Shown one piece after another: positions 7,425 to 15,268 of a DNA stretch of 64,000 bases (its first letter is position 1; every line of letters begins with the position of its first letter). Under the pieces are notes generated by a model. The model had not been told where the DNA came from, ran no database searches, and worked only from the letters and a program-made list of their open reading frames with translations. The DNA is from Microbacterium sp. SS28 (GTDB taxonomy: Bacteria; Actinomycetota; Actinomycetes; Actinomycetales; Microbacteriaceae), in assembly GCF_022761035.1 (NCBI RefSeq), contig NZ_JAKWJP010000001.1:1054001-1118000 (forward strand). The letters are read 5' to 3'. A program made the position numbers and the translations under genes.

Positions 7425-9931
7425 CCGTACTTCGCGACTACGCGACCACCCTCGCCCAGCCGACCCTGCCCTTCGGCGGCGGCGAGGCGCGCTACGACGA
7501 GGTCGTGGGGCCCGACGGCTCGCTGCGGCCCGCGTGGAAGGGCATGGCCGAGGCCGCGCTGGGCCTGACGCCCGAAGAGCTCAAGCGCGTCGGTGGCGAG
7601 ATCTCGCGCTTCCTCGCCGACCACGGCGTGACCTACGTGTCCCGGGGCGCGGGGGCCCAGCCCTGGCACCTCGACCCCATGCCGCTCGTCATGGAGGCTG
7701 CCAGCTGGTCGCGCCTCGAGGTGGGTCTCGCGCAGCGCGCCGAGCTGCTCAACGCGCTGCTCGTCGACCTGTACGGACCGCAGGAACTCCTGCGGTCCGG
7801 CATCCTGCCCTCGGCGATCGTCTTCGGGCACTCCGGGTTCGCGCGCCCGCTGGCACGCGAGAGCGCGCACGATCCACAGCCGCTCCTGCTCTCGGCGACC
7901 GACCTCGGCCGCGACGCGGAGGGCGAATGGCACGTCCTCGCCGACCGCGTGCAGGCGCCGTCGGGCCTCGGCTACGCGATGGAGAACCGGCGCGTGCTGT
8001 CGCAGGTCATGCCGGAGCTCTATCAGGAGACCGACCTCCATCGCATGGAGCCGTACTTCGCGGCACTGCGCTCGGCACTGCTCAACTCGGCGCCCGAGGG
8101 CGTCACCGAGCCCCGCGTCGTCGTGCTCTCCCCCGGCACGCACTCCGAGACGGCGTTCGACCAGGCCTCGCTCGCCTCGACGCTCGGCTTCCCGCTCGTG
8201 CAGGCGAGCGACCTCACGGTGCGCGGCGGCTGGGTGTGGATCAAGCCGCCCGGCTGGCCCAAGACCGGACCCGGCGAGCGCGTCGACGTCATCCTCCGCC
8301 GCGTCGACGCCGACTGGTGCGATCCGCTCGAGATGCGGGGCAACTCACGTCTGGGCGTCGCGGGACTCACGGAGGCCGTGCGCCGCGGGCGCGTCCGCGT
8401 CGTCAACGGGCTGGGCGCCGGCGTGCTCGAGAACCCCGCGCTGCTGCCGTTCATGTCGGCCATCTGCCAGCAGCTGCTCGGCGAGCAGCTGCGGCTCCCC
8501 GCCGTCTCGACGTGGTGGTGCGGCGACCCGGACGGGCTCGCGACGGTGCTCGACCGCCTCGACGAGTCGGAGGACGGCTTCATCGTCCGCCGCATCGACG
8601 AGCCGCGCAGCGCCTCGGCCGCGCTCGAGACCGACGAGCTGCGCAGGCGCGTCCTCGCCGCCCCCTACCGCTACGTCGGGCAGGAGCGGCTCCCGCTCTC
8701 GCAGGCGCCCGTGTGGTCGGCCGAGGGCCGAGCCGACGCCCACCCCGTCGTCATGCGCGCCTTCACGGTGCGGTACCGCTCCGCGTTCCGGCCGCTCGCG
8801 GGCGGACTCGCGACCGTCATGACACCCGCCGCGACCCCCATCACGAAAGACGTCTGGGTCGTCAAGTCGGCGCCCGAGGATCCCGACCAGGGTCTCGTCG
8901 ACATCGCACCGCTCGAGTTCCGCCCCAGCATCCCCGCGCTCGGGGCGCGCTCGCTCGAGGACATGTACTGGGCGGGTCGCTACGCCGAGCGCGCCGAGGA
9001 CCTGCTGCGCCTCCTTCTGACGGCCGACGCGCATCTCGAAGAGCTTTCGGCGCCCATCGACTCCGAGCACGGCGTCGCGGCGCGCGCCCTCGTGGGCGTG
9101 CTGCAGCGACTCGCCGGCAAGCGGTCGGACGACCCCGAGGCCGACCTGCGCGCACTCCTGCTCGACGGCACGCGCCCCGGCTCCGCCGCGCACTCGCTCG
9201 ATCGGCTGCGCGACGCGCTCGAGGGCGTGCGCGACCAGCTCTCGCACGACACGTGGCGCGTCTTCTCGCACACCGACCGCGCCAAGAAGGCGCTGCGGTC
9301 CTCCGAGCGCTCGCACCGCATCACGGAGTCCGCGGGGCGCATGCTGACGGCCGTCCTGTCGCTGCACGGCGTGACGGCGAGCATGATCCGCGACCCCGGC
9401 TGGCACATGATCGAGGCCGGTCGCTACCTCGAGCGCGCACGGCAGCTGTGCACGCTGCTGAGCGCCACGACGACCGACCGCCACGGGATCGCCGCCGACC
9501 GCGACGTGCTCGAAGGAGTCCTCGTCGCCGCCGAGAGCTCGGTGACCTTCCGGCGCCGCTACCGCGGCAACGTGCGCACGAGCGGTGTGCTCGAACTGCT
9601 GCTCGTCGACCGCGACAACCCGCGCTCGATGGCCTTCGCCTTCCGCGCCCTGCGCACGCACCTCGCCGCGATGCCCGGCTCGACCGGCTCGACGCGCCCC
9701 GAACGCCTCCTCGAGCACCTCGAGACGGCGATCGACAACCTCGACCTCACGGCTCTCGCGACCCCGTCCGGCGCGCGCCGCCCGCGCCTGCAGCGGTTCT
9801 TCGACTCGACGCGCACGCAGATCGAACAGCTCTCGGACGCGATCGCCGACGTGCACTTCGCGAGCGGTCCGCCGCCGCAGTCCCTGTCGGCGATGCCGAT
9901 CATCGAGCTTCCGGGGGTGCCGGCCAAATGA
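7421..9931 (+). CDS. Circularly permuted ATP-grasp / alpha-E domain fusion protein
   Basis: An 836-residue protein. The first about 500 residues are a circularly permuted type 2 ATP-grasp enzyme (YDEVVGPDGSLRPAWKGM, then FLADHGVTYVSRG, VVLSPGTHSETAFDQ). From about residue 510 an all-helical alpha-E (DUF403) domain begins, with the ER motif in MYWAGRYAERAEDL and again in GWHMIEAGRYLERARQL. The family is thought to join a carboxylate to an amine using ATP, but no member of this module has a settled product to my knowledge. The GTG start lies about 11 bases after GGAGGG and overlaps the upstream stop; the stop overlaps the next ATG. The two domains are often encoded separately elsewhere; here they are fused. 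Confidence 0.9.
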   Translation: MTVLRDYATTLAQPTLPFGGGEARYDEVVGPDGSLRPAWKGMAEAALGLTPEELKRVGGEISRFLADHGVTYVSRGAGAQPWHLDPMPLVMEAASWSRLEVGLAQRAELLNALLVDLYGPQELLRSGILPSAIVFGHSGFARPLARESAHDPQPLLLSATDLGRDAEGEWHVLADRVQAPSGLGYAMENRRVLSQVMPELYQETDLHRMEPYFAALRSALLNSAPEGVTEPRVVVLSPGTHSETAFDQASLASTLGFPLVQASDLTVRGGWVWIKPPGWPKTGPGERVDVILRRVDADWCDPLEMRGNSRLGVAGLTEAVRRGRVRVVNGLGAGVLENPALLPFMSAICQQLLGEQLRLPAVSTWWCGDPDGLATVLDRLDESEDGFIVRRIDEPRSASAALETDELRRRVLAAPYRYVGQERLPLSQAPVWSAEGRADAHPVVMRAFTVRYRSAFRPLAGGLATVMTPAATPITKDVWVVKSAPEDPDQGLVDIAPLEFRPSIPALGARSLEDMYWAGRYAERAEDLLRLLLTADAHLEELSAPIDSEHGVAARALVGVLQRLAGKRSDDPEADLRALLLDGTRPGSAAHSLDRLRDALEGVRDQLSHDTWRVFSHTDRAKKALRSSERSHRITESAGRMLTAVLSLHGVTASMIRDPGWHMIEAGRYLERARQLCTLLSATTTDRHGIAADRDVLEGVLVAAESSVTFRRRYRGNVRTSGVLELLLVDRDNPRSMAFAFRALRTHLAAMPGSTGSTRPERLLEHLETAIDNLDLTALATPSGARRPRLQRFFDSTRTQIEQLSDAIADVHFASGPPPQSLSAMPIIELPGVPAK

Positions 9932-10806
9932 AGTACCTCGTCTCTCATCGCACCGCGTACAGCTACAGCGCGCCCGTGCGCGACAGCCGCGGGCTGTACC
10001 ACCTGACCCCGCGGTCACTGCCGTGGCAGGAGGTCGGCGCGAACACCGTCGCCGTCGAGCCGCTCCCGATCGACCTGCATCGCGACACCGACAACTACGG
10101 CAACGCGGTGACGTACTTCCAGGTGACCGACGCCCACCGCGAGCTCGTCATCGAATCCACGACCGACGTCACGGTCATGGAGCCCCGCTACGACGAGGAC
10201 GCCCTGGCCGTGCCGTGGGAGCGTGCGCGCCCCATGCTGCACGCCGACTCGCCCGATGCGTGGGCCGCCGTCGAGTTCGCGCTCGAGTCCTCGCGCGCGG
10301 CCCATGCACCCGGCGTCGCGGAGTACGCCGCGGCATCCCTCACCCGCGGACGCCCCATCGGCGAAGCCGCCACCGACCTCATGCACCGGATCTACGCGGA
10401 CTTCGACTACGACAGCACCGCGACGACCGTCACGAGCACCGTCGACGACGTGCTGCGCAAGCGCGCCGGCGTCTGCCAGGACTTCGCGCACTTCGCGCTC
10501 GCGTGCCTGCGCAGCCACGGCATCGCGGCGCGGTACGTGAGCGGCTACCTCGCGACGCAGCCCCCTCCCGGCAAGGAGCGGATCGTCGGAGCCGATGCCT
10601 CGCACGCGTGGCTCTCGGTGTGGATGCCGGGATCGTCGGACTGGCTCGCGATCGACCCGACCAACAACCAGTGGGCGAACGAGCGCTACGTCACTGTCGC
10701 GTGGGGCCGCGACTACGGCGACGTGTCGCCCGTCAAGGGCGTCATCTTCACGAAGTCGAAGAAGTCGACGCTGCGGGTCAACGTCGACGTCGCGCCCGTC
10801 GTGTGA
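9928..10806 (+). CDS. Transglutaminase family protein
   Basis: A 292-residue protein: a bacterial transglutaminase N-terminal domain (MKYLVSHRTAYSYSAPV) followed by a transglutaminase/protease core with Cys183 (AGVCQDFAH), His226 (ASHAWLSV) and Asp243 (AIDPTNNQW). The last helix-free segment (GRDYGDVSPVKGV) is standard for the family. It closes the three-gene operon; ATG overlaps the previous stop. There is no signal peptide, so it works in the cytoplasm, perhaps hydrolysing or rearranging the amide bond made by the ATP-grasp partner. That role is an inference. Downstream is a 1.2-kb repeat array. Confidence 0.9.
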   Translation: MKYLVSHRTAYSYSAPVRDSRGLYHLTPRSLPWQEVGANTVAVEPLPIDLHRDTDNYGNAVTYFQVTDAHRELVIESTTDVTVMEPRYDEDALAVPWERARPMLHADSPDAWAAVEFALESSRAAHAPGVAEYAAASLTRGRPIGEAATDLMHRIYADFDYDSTATTVTSTVDDVLRKRAGVCQDFAHFALACLRSHGIAARYVSGYLATQPPPGKERIVGADASHAWLSVWMPGSSDWLAIDPTNNQWANERYVTVAWGRDYGDVSPVKGVIFTKSKKSTLRVNVDVAPVV

Positions 10807-10828
10807 AGTCGGCCCGCGGGCCTCGTGT

Positions 10829-10846
10829 CGAGAGCCCGGGCTCTCG
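10829..10846. terminator. GC-rich perfect palindrome after the transglutaminase operon
   Basis: CGAGAGCCCGGGCTCTCG is a perfect 18-base palindrome, 22 bases after the stop at 10806. It has no unpaired loop and no T run, so it is only a plausible transcription end; the larger hairpins that follow may do this work. Confidence 0.35.
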
Positions 10847-10930
10847 CCGAAGGCCCGCGCTGAGCGCGTGAACGGCGCGCGCTCGGCGGGGGCAGGCTGC
10901 GACGGATGCCGGGGCCGCGCGCTCGCTGAC

Positions 10931-11975
10931 GGGGTGAGTTCGCGCCGCCTCACTGCCCTCCACGCGGCACACACTCACCCCCAACCCACCTCGACCTCAC
11001 CGACCGGGTGAGTTCGCGCCGCCTGGCCGCGCCCCACGCGGCACACCCTCACCCCAATGCACCCTCGACACCGCCGGCCGGGTGAGTTCGCGCCGCCTCG
11101 CCGAGCCCCACACGGCAAGAAGTCACCCCGTCGAGCGTGCGGACGGAGAACCTGGGGTGCGCGCGGCCCGCCGGGGCCGCGCGCTCACTGACCGGGTGAG
11201 TTCACGCCGCCTCACTTCCCTCCACGCGGCACACACTCACCCCAATGCACCCTCGACACGACCAACGGGGTGAGTTCGCGCCGCGTCGCCGAGCCCTACG
11301 CGGCACATAGTCACCCCATCGAGCGCGGCGGACGAAGGAGACGGGATGCCACGGGCCCGCCGGGCCCCGCGGATCAGGCGTCGAGGGCGAAGCGGTCGAG
11401 GCCGAGCATCCCTTCGACCGCGCGGACGAAGGACCTAGGATGCGTGCGGCCCGCCGGGCCCAGCTGCTCGCTGACGGGGTGAGTTCGCGCCGCCTCACTG
11501 CCCTCCACGCGGCACACCCTCACCCCAATGCACCCTCGACACCGCCGGCCGGGTGAGTTCGCGCCGCCTCGCCGCGGCCCACGCGGCACACCCTCACCCC
11601 AATGCACCCTCGACGCCGCCGACCGGGTGAGTTCGCGCCGCCTCGCCGCGCCCCGCGCGGCACATAGTCACCCCGTCGAGCGTGCGGACGAAGGACCTGG
11701 AATGCGCGCGGCCCGCCGGGCCCGGGTGCCCGCTGACGGGGTGAGTTCGCGCCGCCTCATCGCCCTCCACGCGGCACACGCTCACCCCCAACCCACCTCG
11801 ACACCGCCGGCCGGGTGAGTTCGCGCCGCCTCGCCGCGCCCCACACGGCAAGAAGTCACCCCGTCGAGCGTGCGGACGAGGACCTGGGATGCGGGCGGCC
11901 CGCCGGGCCCAGCTGCTCGCTGACGGGGTGAGTTCGCGCCGCCTGCCCGCGCCGCACGCGGCAAGAAGTCACCCC
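10931..11975. repeat. Array of 11 hairpin-forming repeats between convergent genes
   Basis: Eleven copies of a ~50-base unit start at 10931, 11006, 11080, 11194, 11267, 11476, 11551, 11625, 11738, 11813 and 11925. The left arm GGGTGAGTTCGCGCCGC is nearly invariant (one copy has TTCACG). The right arm is GCGGCACACACTCACCCC or variants (ACACCC, ACATAG, AAGAAG before TCACCCC), so most copies fold into a near-complete hairpin with a 13-15 base loop. Step sizes fall into about 74, about 113 and one of 209 bases. Short spacers read AATGCACCCTCGACACC or similar; long ones begin TCGAGCG and end in a GC-rich GCCCGCCGGGC palindrome. No gene was found in 10807-12031. The array lies between the ends of two convergent genes, so one possible effect is ending transcription from both sides. 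Confidence 0.85.
11311..11425 (-). pseudogene. Duplicated 3' end of the neighbouring tetR gene
   Basis: Bases 11311-11425 match 11969-12083 with two differences in 115 bases. The true copy covers the last 16 codons and stop of the TetR gene (ending VEGMLGLDRFALDA) plus its 3' flank. In the extra copy the stop is at 11374-11376, and the similarity ends at 11425, where the sequence passes into the array spacer (ACGAAGGACC) instead of the rest of tetR. It is a gene-tail fragment carried along by growth of the repeat array, not a gene. Confidence 0.85.
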
Positions 11976-12031
11976 ATCGAGCGCGGCGGACGAAGGAGAC
12001 GGGATGCCACGGCCCCGCCGGGCCCCGCGGA

Positions 12032-12652
12032 TCAGGCGTCGAGGGCGAAGCGGTCGAGGCCGAGCATCCCCTCGACCGCGCGGTGCAGCACGGAGCTGCG
12101 GGAGCGGTCGGCGTTCCAGCGCACGAGCGCCTGCGCGTTGAGTCCGTCGATCATGCCGAGCAGCTGCCATGCGACATCGCCCGCGTCATCGACCTCGAAC
12201 TCCCCCGCCCGAACCCCGGCGTCGACCAGCCCTCGGACGACGTGCTGCCAGGCATCCATCTGCACTCTGACGGCGGTCGCGAGCGTCTCGTTGCGGCGGC
12301 CGAGCGCCCACGCCTCGACCCACACGAGCGTGACGTCGTCGCGTGTGCCGTCGAGCAGAGTGTCGACGAGCGCGGCGACGGCGGCGGCGGGGCGCGCCTC
12401 CCCCGCGAGCACGGCGCGGATCTCGTCGAGCTCGGCCGCGACGACGGCCGAGAACGTCGAGGCGACGAGGGCGTCCATGTTCGGCTGGTAGTGCGCGACG
12501 AGCGCAGAGGCGACGTCGATGCGAGCGGCGACGGCCCGCAGCGTGACGGCCGCGAGGCCCTGCTCGAGCGCGAGATCCCGGGCGGCGTCGGCGATCTGGG
12601 CGGCGCGCTCGGCGGGCGACCTGCGTGCCGCCTTCTTGCGGGTGCTTGACAT
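12032..12652 (-). CDS. TetR-family regulator of the permease/agmatine deiminase operon
   Basis: A 206-residue regulator. An N-terminal TetR helix-turn-helix spans about residues 15-55 (AQIADAARDLALEQGLAAVTLRAVAARIDVASALVAHYQ), followed by a helical ligand domain of the BetI-like type. I use ATG 12652, six bases past GGAG; the ATG at 12658 touches that site. It is transcribed away from the permease gene, with 79 bases and a TTGATC/GATCAA palindrome between them, so it most likely represses both. The ligand may be the permease substrate. Its last 16 codons also occur as a duplicate inside the downstream repeat array. Confidence 0.88.
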   Translation of the reverse strand: MSSTRKKAARRSPAERAAQIADAARDLALEQGLAAVTLRAVAARIDVASALVAHYQPNMDALVASTFSAVVAAELDEIRAVLAGEARPAAAVAALVDTLLDGTRDDVTLVWVEAWALGRRNETLATAVRVQMDAWQHVVRGLVDAGVRAGEFEVDDAGDVAWQLLGMIDGLNAQALVRWNADRSRSSVLHRAVEGMLGLDRFALDA

Positions 12653-12687
12653 CGTCATCTCCGAGAGGCTACCGTCGTCGCATCTTA

Positions 12688-12703
12688 TTGATCGCTTGAT
12701 CAA
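12688..12703. promoter_or_regulatory. Probable TetR operator in the divergent promoter
   Basis: TTGATC-GCTT-GATCAA is a perfect 6+6 inverted repeat in the 79 bases between the tetR start (12652) and the permease start (12732). Flanking TATTG and CAATA extend the symmetry with a shift. Position and size fit a TetR dimer site that would block both promoters. Confidence 0.6.
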
Positions 12704-12731
12704 CAATACTCCGACCCGACGAGGACGTCTC

Positions 12732-14243
12732 ATGCGCAGCGAAGCCATCGCGACACCCGCACCGCCCGAGCCCACCGCCGATCGCGCGGGGCACATCGAG
12801 ACGCACGGAGCCGACTACATCCCGCCCGCCGACCGGCACGGACGCCCACGCGAGCTCTTCTGGGTGTGGATGTCGGCGAACGTGATCTACCTCTACTTCG
12901 TCATCGGCGGCGTGCTCATGCTCCTCGGCCTGTCGCTGTGGGAGGCGCTCGCCATCACGATCGTCGGAAACGTCTGGTGGGCGGCCGTCGGGTGGCTCGC
13001 AATCAGCGGACCGGCATCCGGAACCCCGTCCGTCGCAATCATGCGAGCGATGTTCGGCGTCCGCGGCAGCCGCGTGTTCGGCGCGGGCCTCGGTGTCGTG
13101 ATCGGCGTCTTCTACGAGATCATCAACATCGCCTTCGCGACGCTCGCCGCGCTCGCCCTGATCGAGTGGTTCGGCATCACGCTGCCCGCAGGTGCGGAGT
13201 GGCTCGTTCTCGTCGTCGTCGGCGGCCTGAGCTTCGCGATCAGCATCTACGGGCACGCGACGATCCTCACGCTCGCTCCGTGGTTCTCGGCCGCGCTCGC
13301 CGTCGTGTTCGTCGTGCTCGCGGGCTTCGTGTTCGGCGCCGCCGACCTCGCCTACACGGCCCCGGCGCTCGAGCCCTCGGAGCACATCGCGATGATCCTG
13401 CTGGGCTTCGCGATCGTCGCCTCGAGCCCCCTGTCGTGGGGAACCGGCGCCGACTACGCGCGCTACCTGCCGAGCGACGTGTCCAAGGCGAAGGTCGCAC
13501 TGTGGACGGCGGTCGGCGGCTTCGTCCCCGCCGTCGCGATCGGCATCGTCGGCGTCCTCGCCGGCACGGCCATCGACATGACCGACCCGCAGCTGACGAT
13601 CGGCGAGATCGTGCCGCCCTGGTTCCTGCCCGTCTTCCTCGGGATGATCGTGCTGTCGAGCATCGCGAACAACGTCCTCGTCGCCTACTCCACGGGCCTG
13701 TACGCGCAGGGCCTCGGCTTCCGCGTCTCGCGCGTCGCGACGATCGTCGTGACGGGCCTCGGGTCGACGGCGGCCGCCGCGTGGTTGCTGTTCGTCGCGC
13801 CGAGCTTCCTCGACACGCTCAACTCGTCGCTCGAGCTCGCCGTCACGGTCCTCGGGCCGCTCGTCGCGGTCTATGCCGTCGACATCCTCCTGCGCCGCAA
13901 CCGCTACGACGGGCTCGCCCTCGCCGAGGAGCGCCGCGACGGACCGTTCTGGTACACGGGCGGCGTCTTCTGGCCCGGCGTGCTCGCCATGACGGTCGCG
14001 ACGACGACTGCCGTGCTCATGGCCAACACGACGCTCTACGTCGGTCCGCTCGCCCTCGCCCTCGGCGGCGCCGATCTGTCGGCCATCGTCGGGCCCGTCC
14101 TCGGCGGGGTCGTGTACGCCGCGCTGTGGCTCACGTGCACGCCGTACCGCGACCCGGCCTCGCGTCCGGCGCGGTCGTGGCGCGAAGATGAGACGCAGCC
14201 GGCCCCCGTGGCGGCCCCCGATCAGACGGAGGTGCTCGCATGA
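12732..14243 (+). CDS. NCS1-type purine/cytosine permease-like transporter
   Basis: A 503-residue membrane protein with about 12 predicted helices. The N-terminal HGADYIPPADRHGRPRELFWVWMSANV and the SPLSWGTGADYARYLP segment are hallmarks of the nucleobase:cation symporter-1 family (cytosine/purine permeases and relatives). The C-terminal tail is polar. ATG 12732 follows GAGGA by 7 bases and lies just past the TetR-type operator. It overlaps the agmatine deiminase ATG (ATGA). Given that partner, the cargo may be agmatine or a guanidino/ureido compound rather than a nucleobase; this is inferred from gene order only. Confidence 0.88.
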   Translation: MRSEAIATPAPPEPTADRAGHIETHGADYIPPADRHGRPRELFWVWMSANVIYLYFVIGGVLMLLGLSLWEALAITIVGNVWWAAVGWLAISGPASGTPSVAIMRAMFGVRGSRVFGAGLGVVIGVFYEIINIAFATLAALALIEWFGITLPAGAEWLVLVVVGGLSFAISIYGHATILTLAPWFSAALAVVFVVLAGFVFGAADLAYTAPALEPSEHIAMILLGFAIVASSPLSWGTGADYARYLPSDVSKAKVALWTAVGGFVPAVAIGIVGVLAGTAIDMTDPQLTIGEIVPPWFLPVFLGMIVLSSIANNVLVAYSTGLYAQGLGFRVSRVATIVVTGLGSTAAAAWLLFVAPSFLDTLNSSLELAVTVLGPLVAVYAVDILLRRNRYDGLALAEERRDGPFWYTGGVFWPGVLAMTVATTTAVLMANTTLYVGPLALALGGADLSAIVGPVLGGVVYAALWLTCTPYRDPASRPARSWREDETQPAPVAAPDQTEVLA

Positions 14244-15268
14244 CGTGGCGCATGCCTGCCGAGACCGCGCCGCACGCGCGCACCTGGATGGCGTTCCCGC
14301 GCGAGGGCATCACGCTCGGCGACACGGACGCCGCGCGCGACGAGGGCTACGCCGCGTGGACCGCCGTCGCGCACGCCGTCGCCGATTTCGAGTCCCTCAC
14401 GATGATCGTCGACCCGTCGGAGGTCGCGCGCGCCCGGCGCATGCTCGCGTCCGAGATCGAGATCCTCGAGTGCCCGCTCGACGAGTTCTGGATGCGGGAT
14501 GTCGGGCCGACGTTCGTCGTCGGCGAAGACGGCCGCCTCGGCGCCGTCGACTGGACCTTCAACGGCTGGGGCGCTCCCGCCTGGGCCGAGTGGCAGCTCT
14601 CTGCCGAGCTCGGCCGCGTCGCGGGCGCCGCCGCGGGGGCCGAGATCGTCAGCTCGCTCCTCGTCAACGAGGGCGGCGGCATCCACGTCGACGGCGAGGG
14701 CACGGTGCTGCTGACCGAGACCGTGCAGCTCGATCCGCGGCGCAACCCCTTCGCCGACAAGGCGCGCGTCGAGGCGGAGCTCGCCCGCACGCTCGGCGCG
14801 ACAGCATTCGTCTGGCTGCCGCGCGGGCTCACGCGCGACTACGACGACTTCGGGACGAACGGCCACGTCGACATCGTCGCGACCCTCCCGTCGCCCGGGC
14901 GTCTCCTCCTGCACGCGCAGACCGACCCCGCGCATCCCGACTTCGAGGTGACGCGCGATCTCCGCGCGCATCTGTCGGAGCAGACGGATGCCGCGGGCCG
15001 CCGCTTCGAGATCATCGACCTCCCCGCTCCCGAGACGCTGAAGGACCACGAGGGCTTCGTCGACTGGAGCTACGTCAACCACACCGTCGTCAACGGCGGA
15101 GTGATCGCGTGCGGCTTCGGCGAGGAGCGAGCGGATGCCGCGGCCCGCGAGATCCTCGCGGACGCCTACCCCGGCCGCCGCGTCGTCTCGGTCGACGCCC
15201 GCCCCGTGTTCGACCGCGGCGGCGGCATCCACTGCATCACGCAGCAGCAGCCGGAGGTGGCCGGGTGA
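14240..15268 (+). CDS. aguA: Agmatine deiminase
   Basis: A 342-residue member of the guanidino-group-modifying enzymes. It turns agmatine into N-carbamoylputrescine and ammonia. Visible marks are PLDEFWMRDVGPTFVV (substrate-binding Asp/Arg), NEGGGIHVDG, the catalytic His in TNGHVDIVA and the nucleophile Cys332 in GGGIHCITQQQP near the C-terminus. Length fits the family (about 340-370). It sits between the permease and an amidase gene, sharing 4-base overlaps with both, so the three are made together. The usual next enzyme, the nitrilase-fold AguB, is absent from the window. Confidence 0.92.
   Translation: MTWRMPAETAPHARTWMAFPREGITLGDTDAARDEGYAAWTAVAHAVADFESLTMIVDPSEVARARRMLASEIEILECPLDEFWMRDVGPTFVVGEDGRLGAVDWTFNGWGAPAWAEWQLSAELGRVAGAAAGAEIVSSLLVNEGGGIHVDGEGTVLLTETVQLDPRRNPFADKARVEAELARTLGATAFVWLPRGLTRDYDDFGTNGHVDIVATLPSPGRLLLHAQTDPAHPDFEVTRDLRAHLSEQTDAAGRRFEIIDLPAPETLKDHEGFVDWSYVNHTVVNGGVIACGFGEERADAAAREILADAYPGRRVVSVDARPVFDRGGGIHCITQQQPEVAG

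Noticed and set aside
10931..11975. Regularly spaced repeats that could be mistaken for a CRISPR array
   Set aside because: Units are about 50 bases with spacers that are themselves repeated and of two or three fixed lengths; there is no variety of spacers and no cas gene nearby.
12653..12796. Longer start for the TetR gene reaching into the permease coding region
   Set aside because: It would overlap the divergent permease gene and cover the operator; the ATG at 12652 has the well-placed GGAG.
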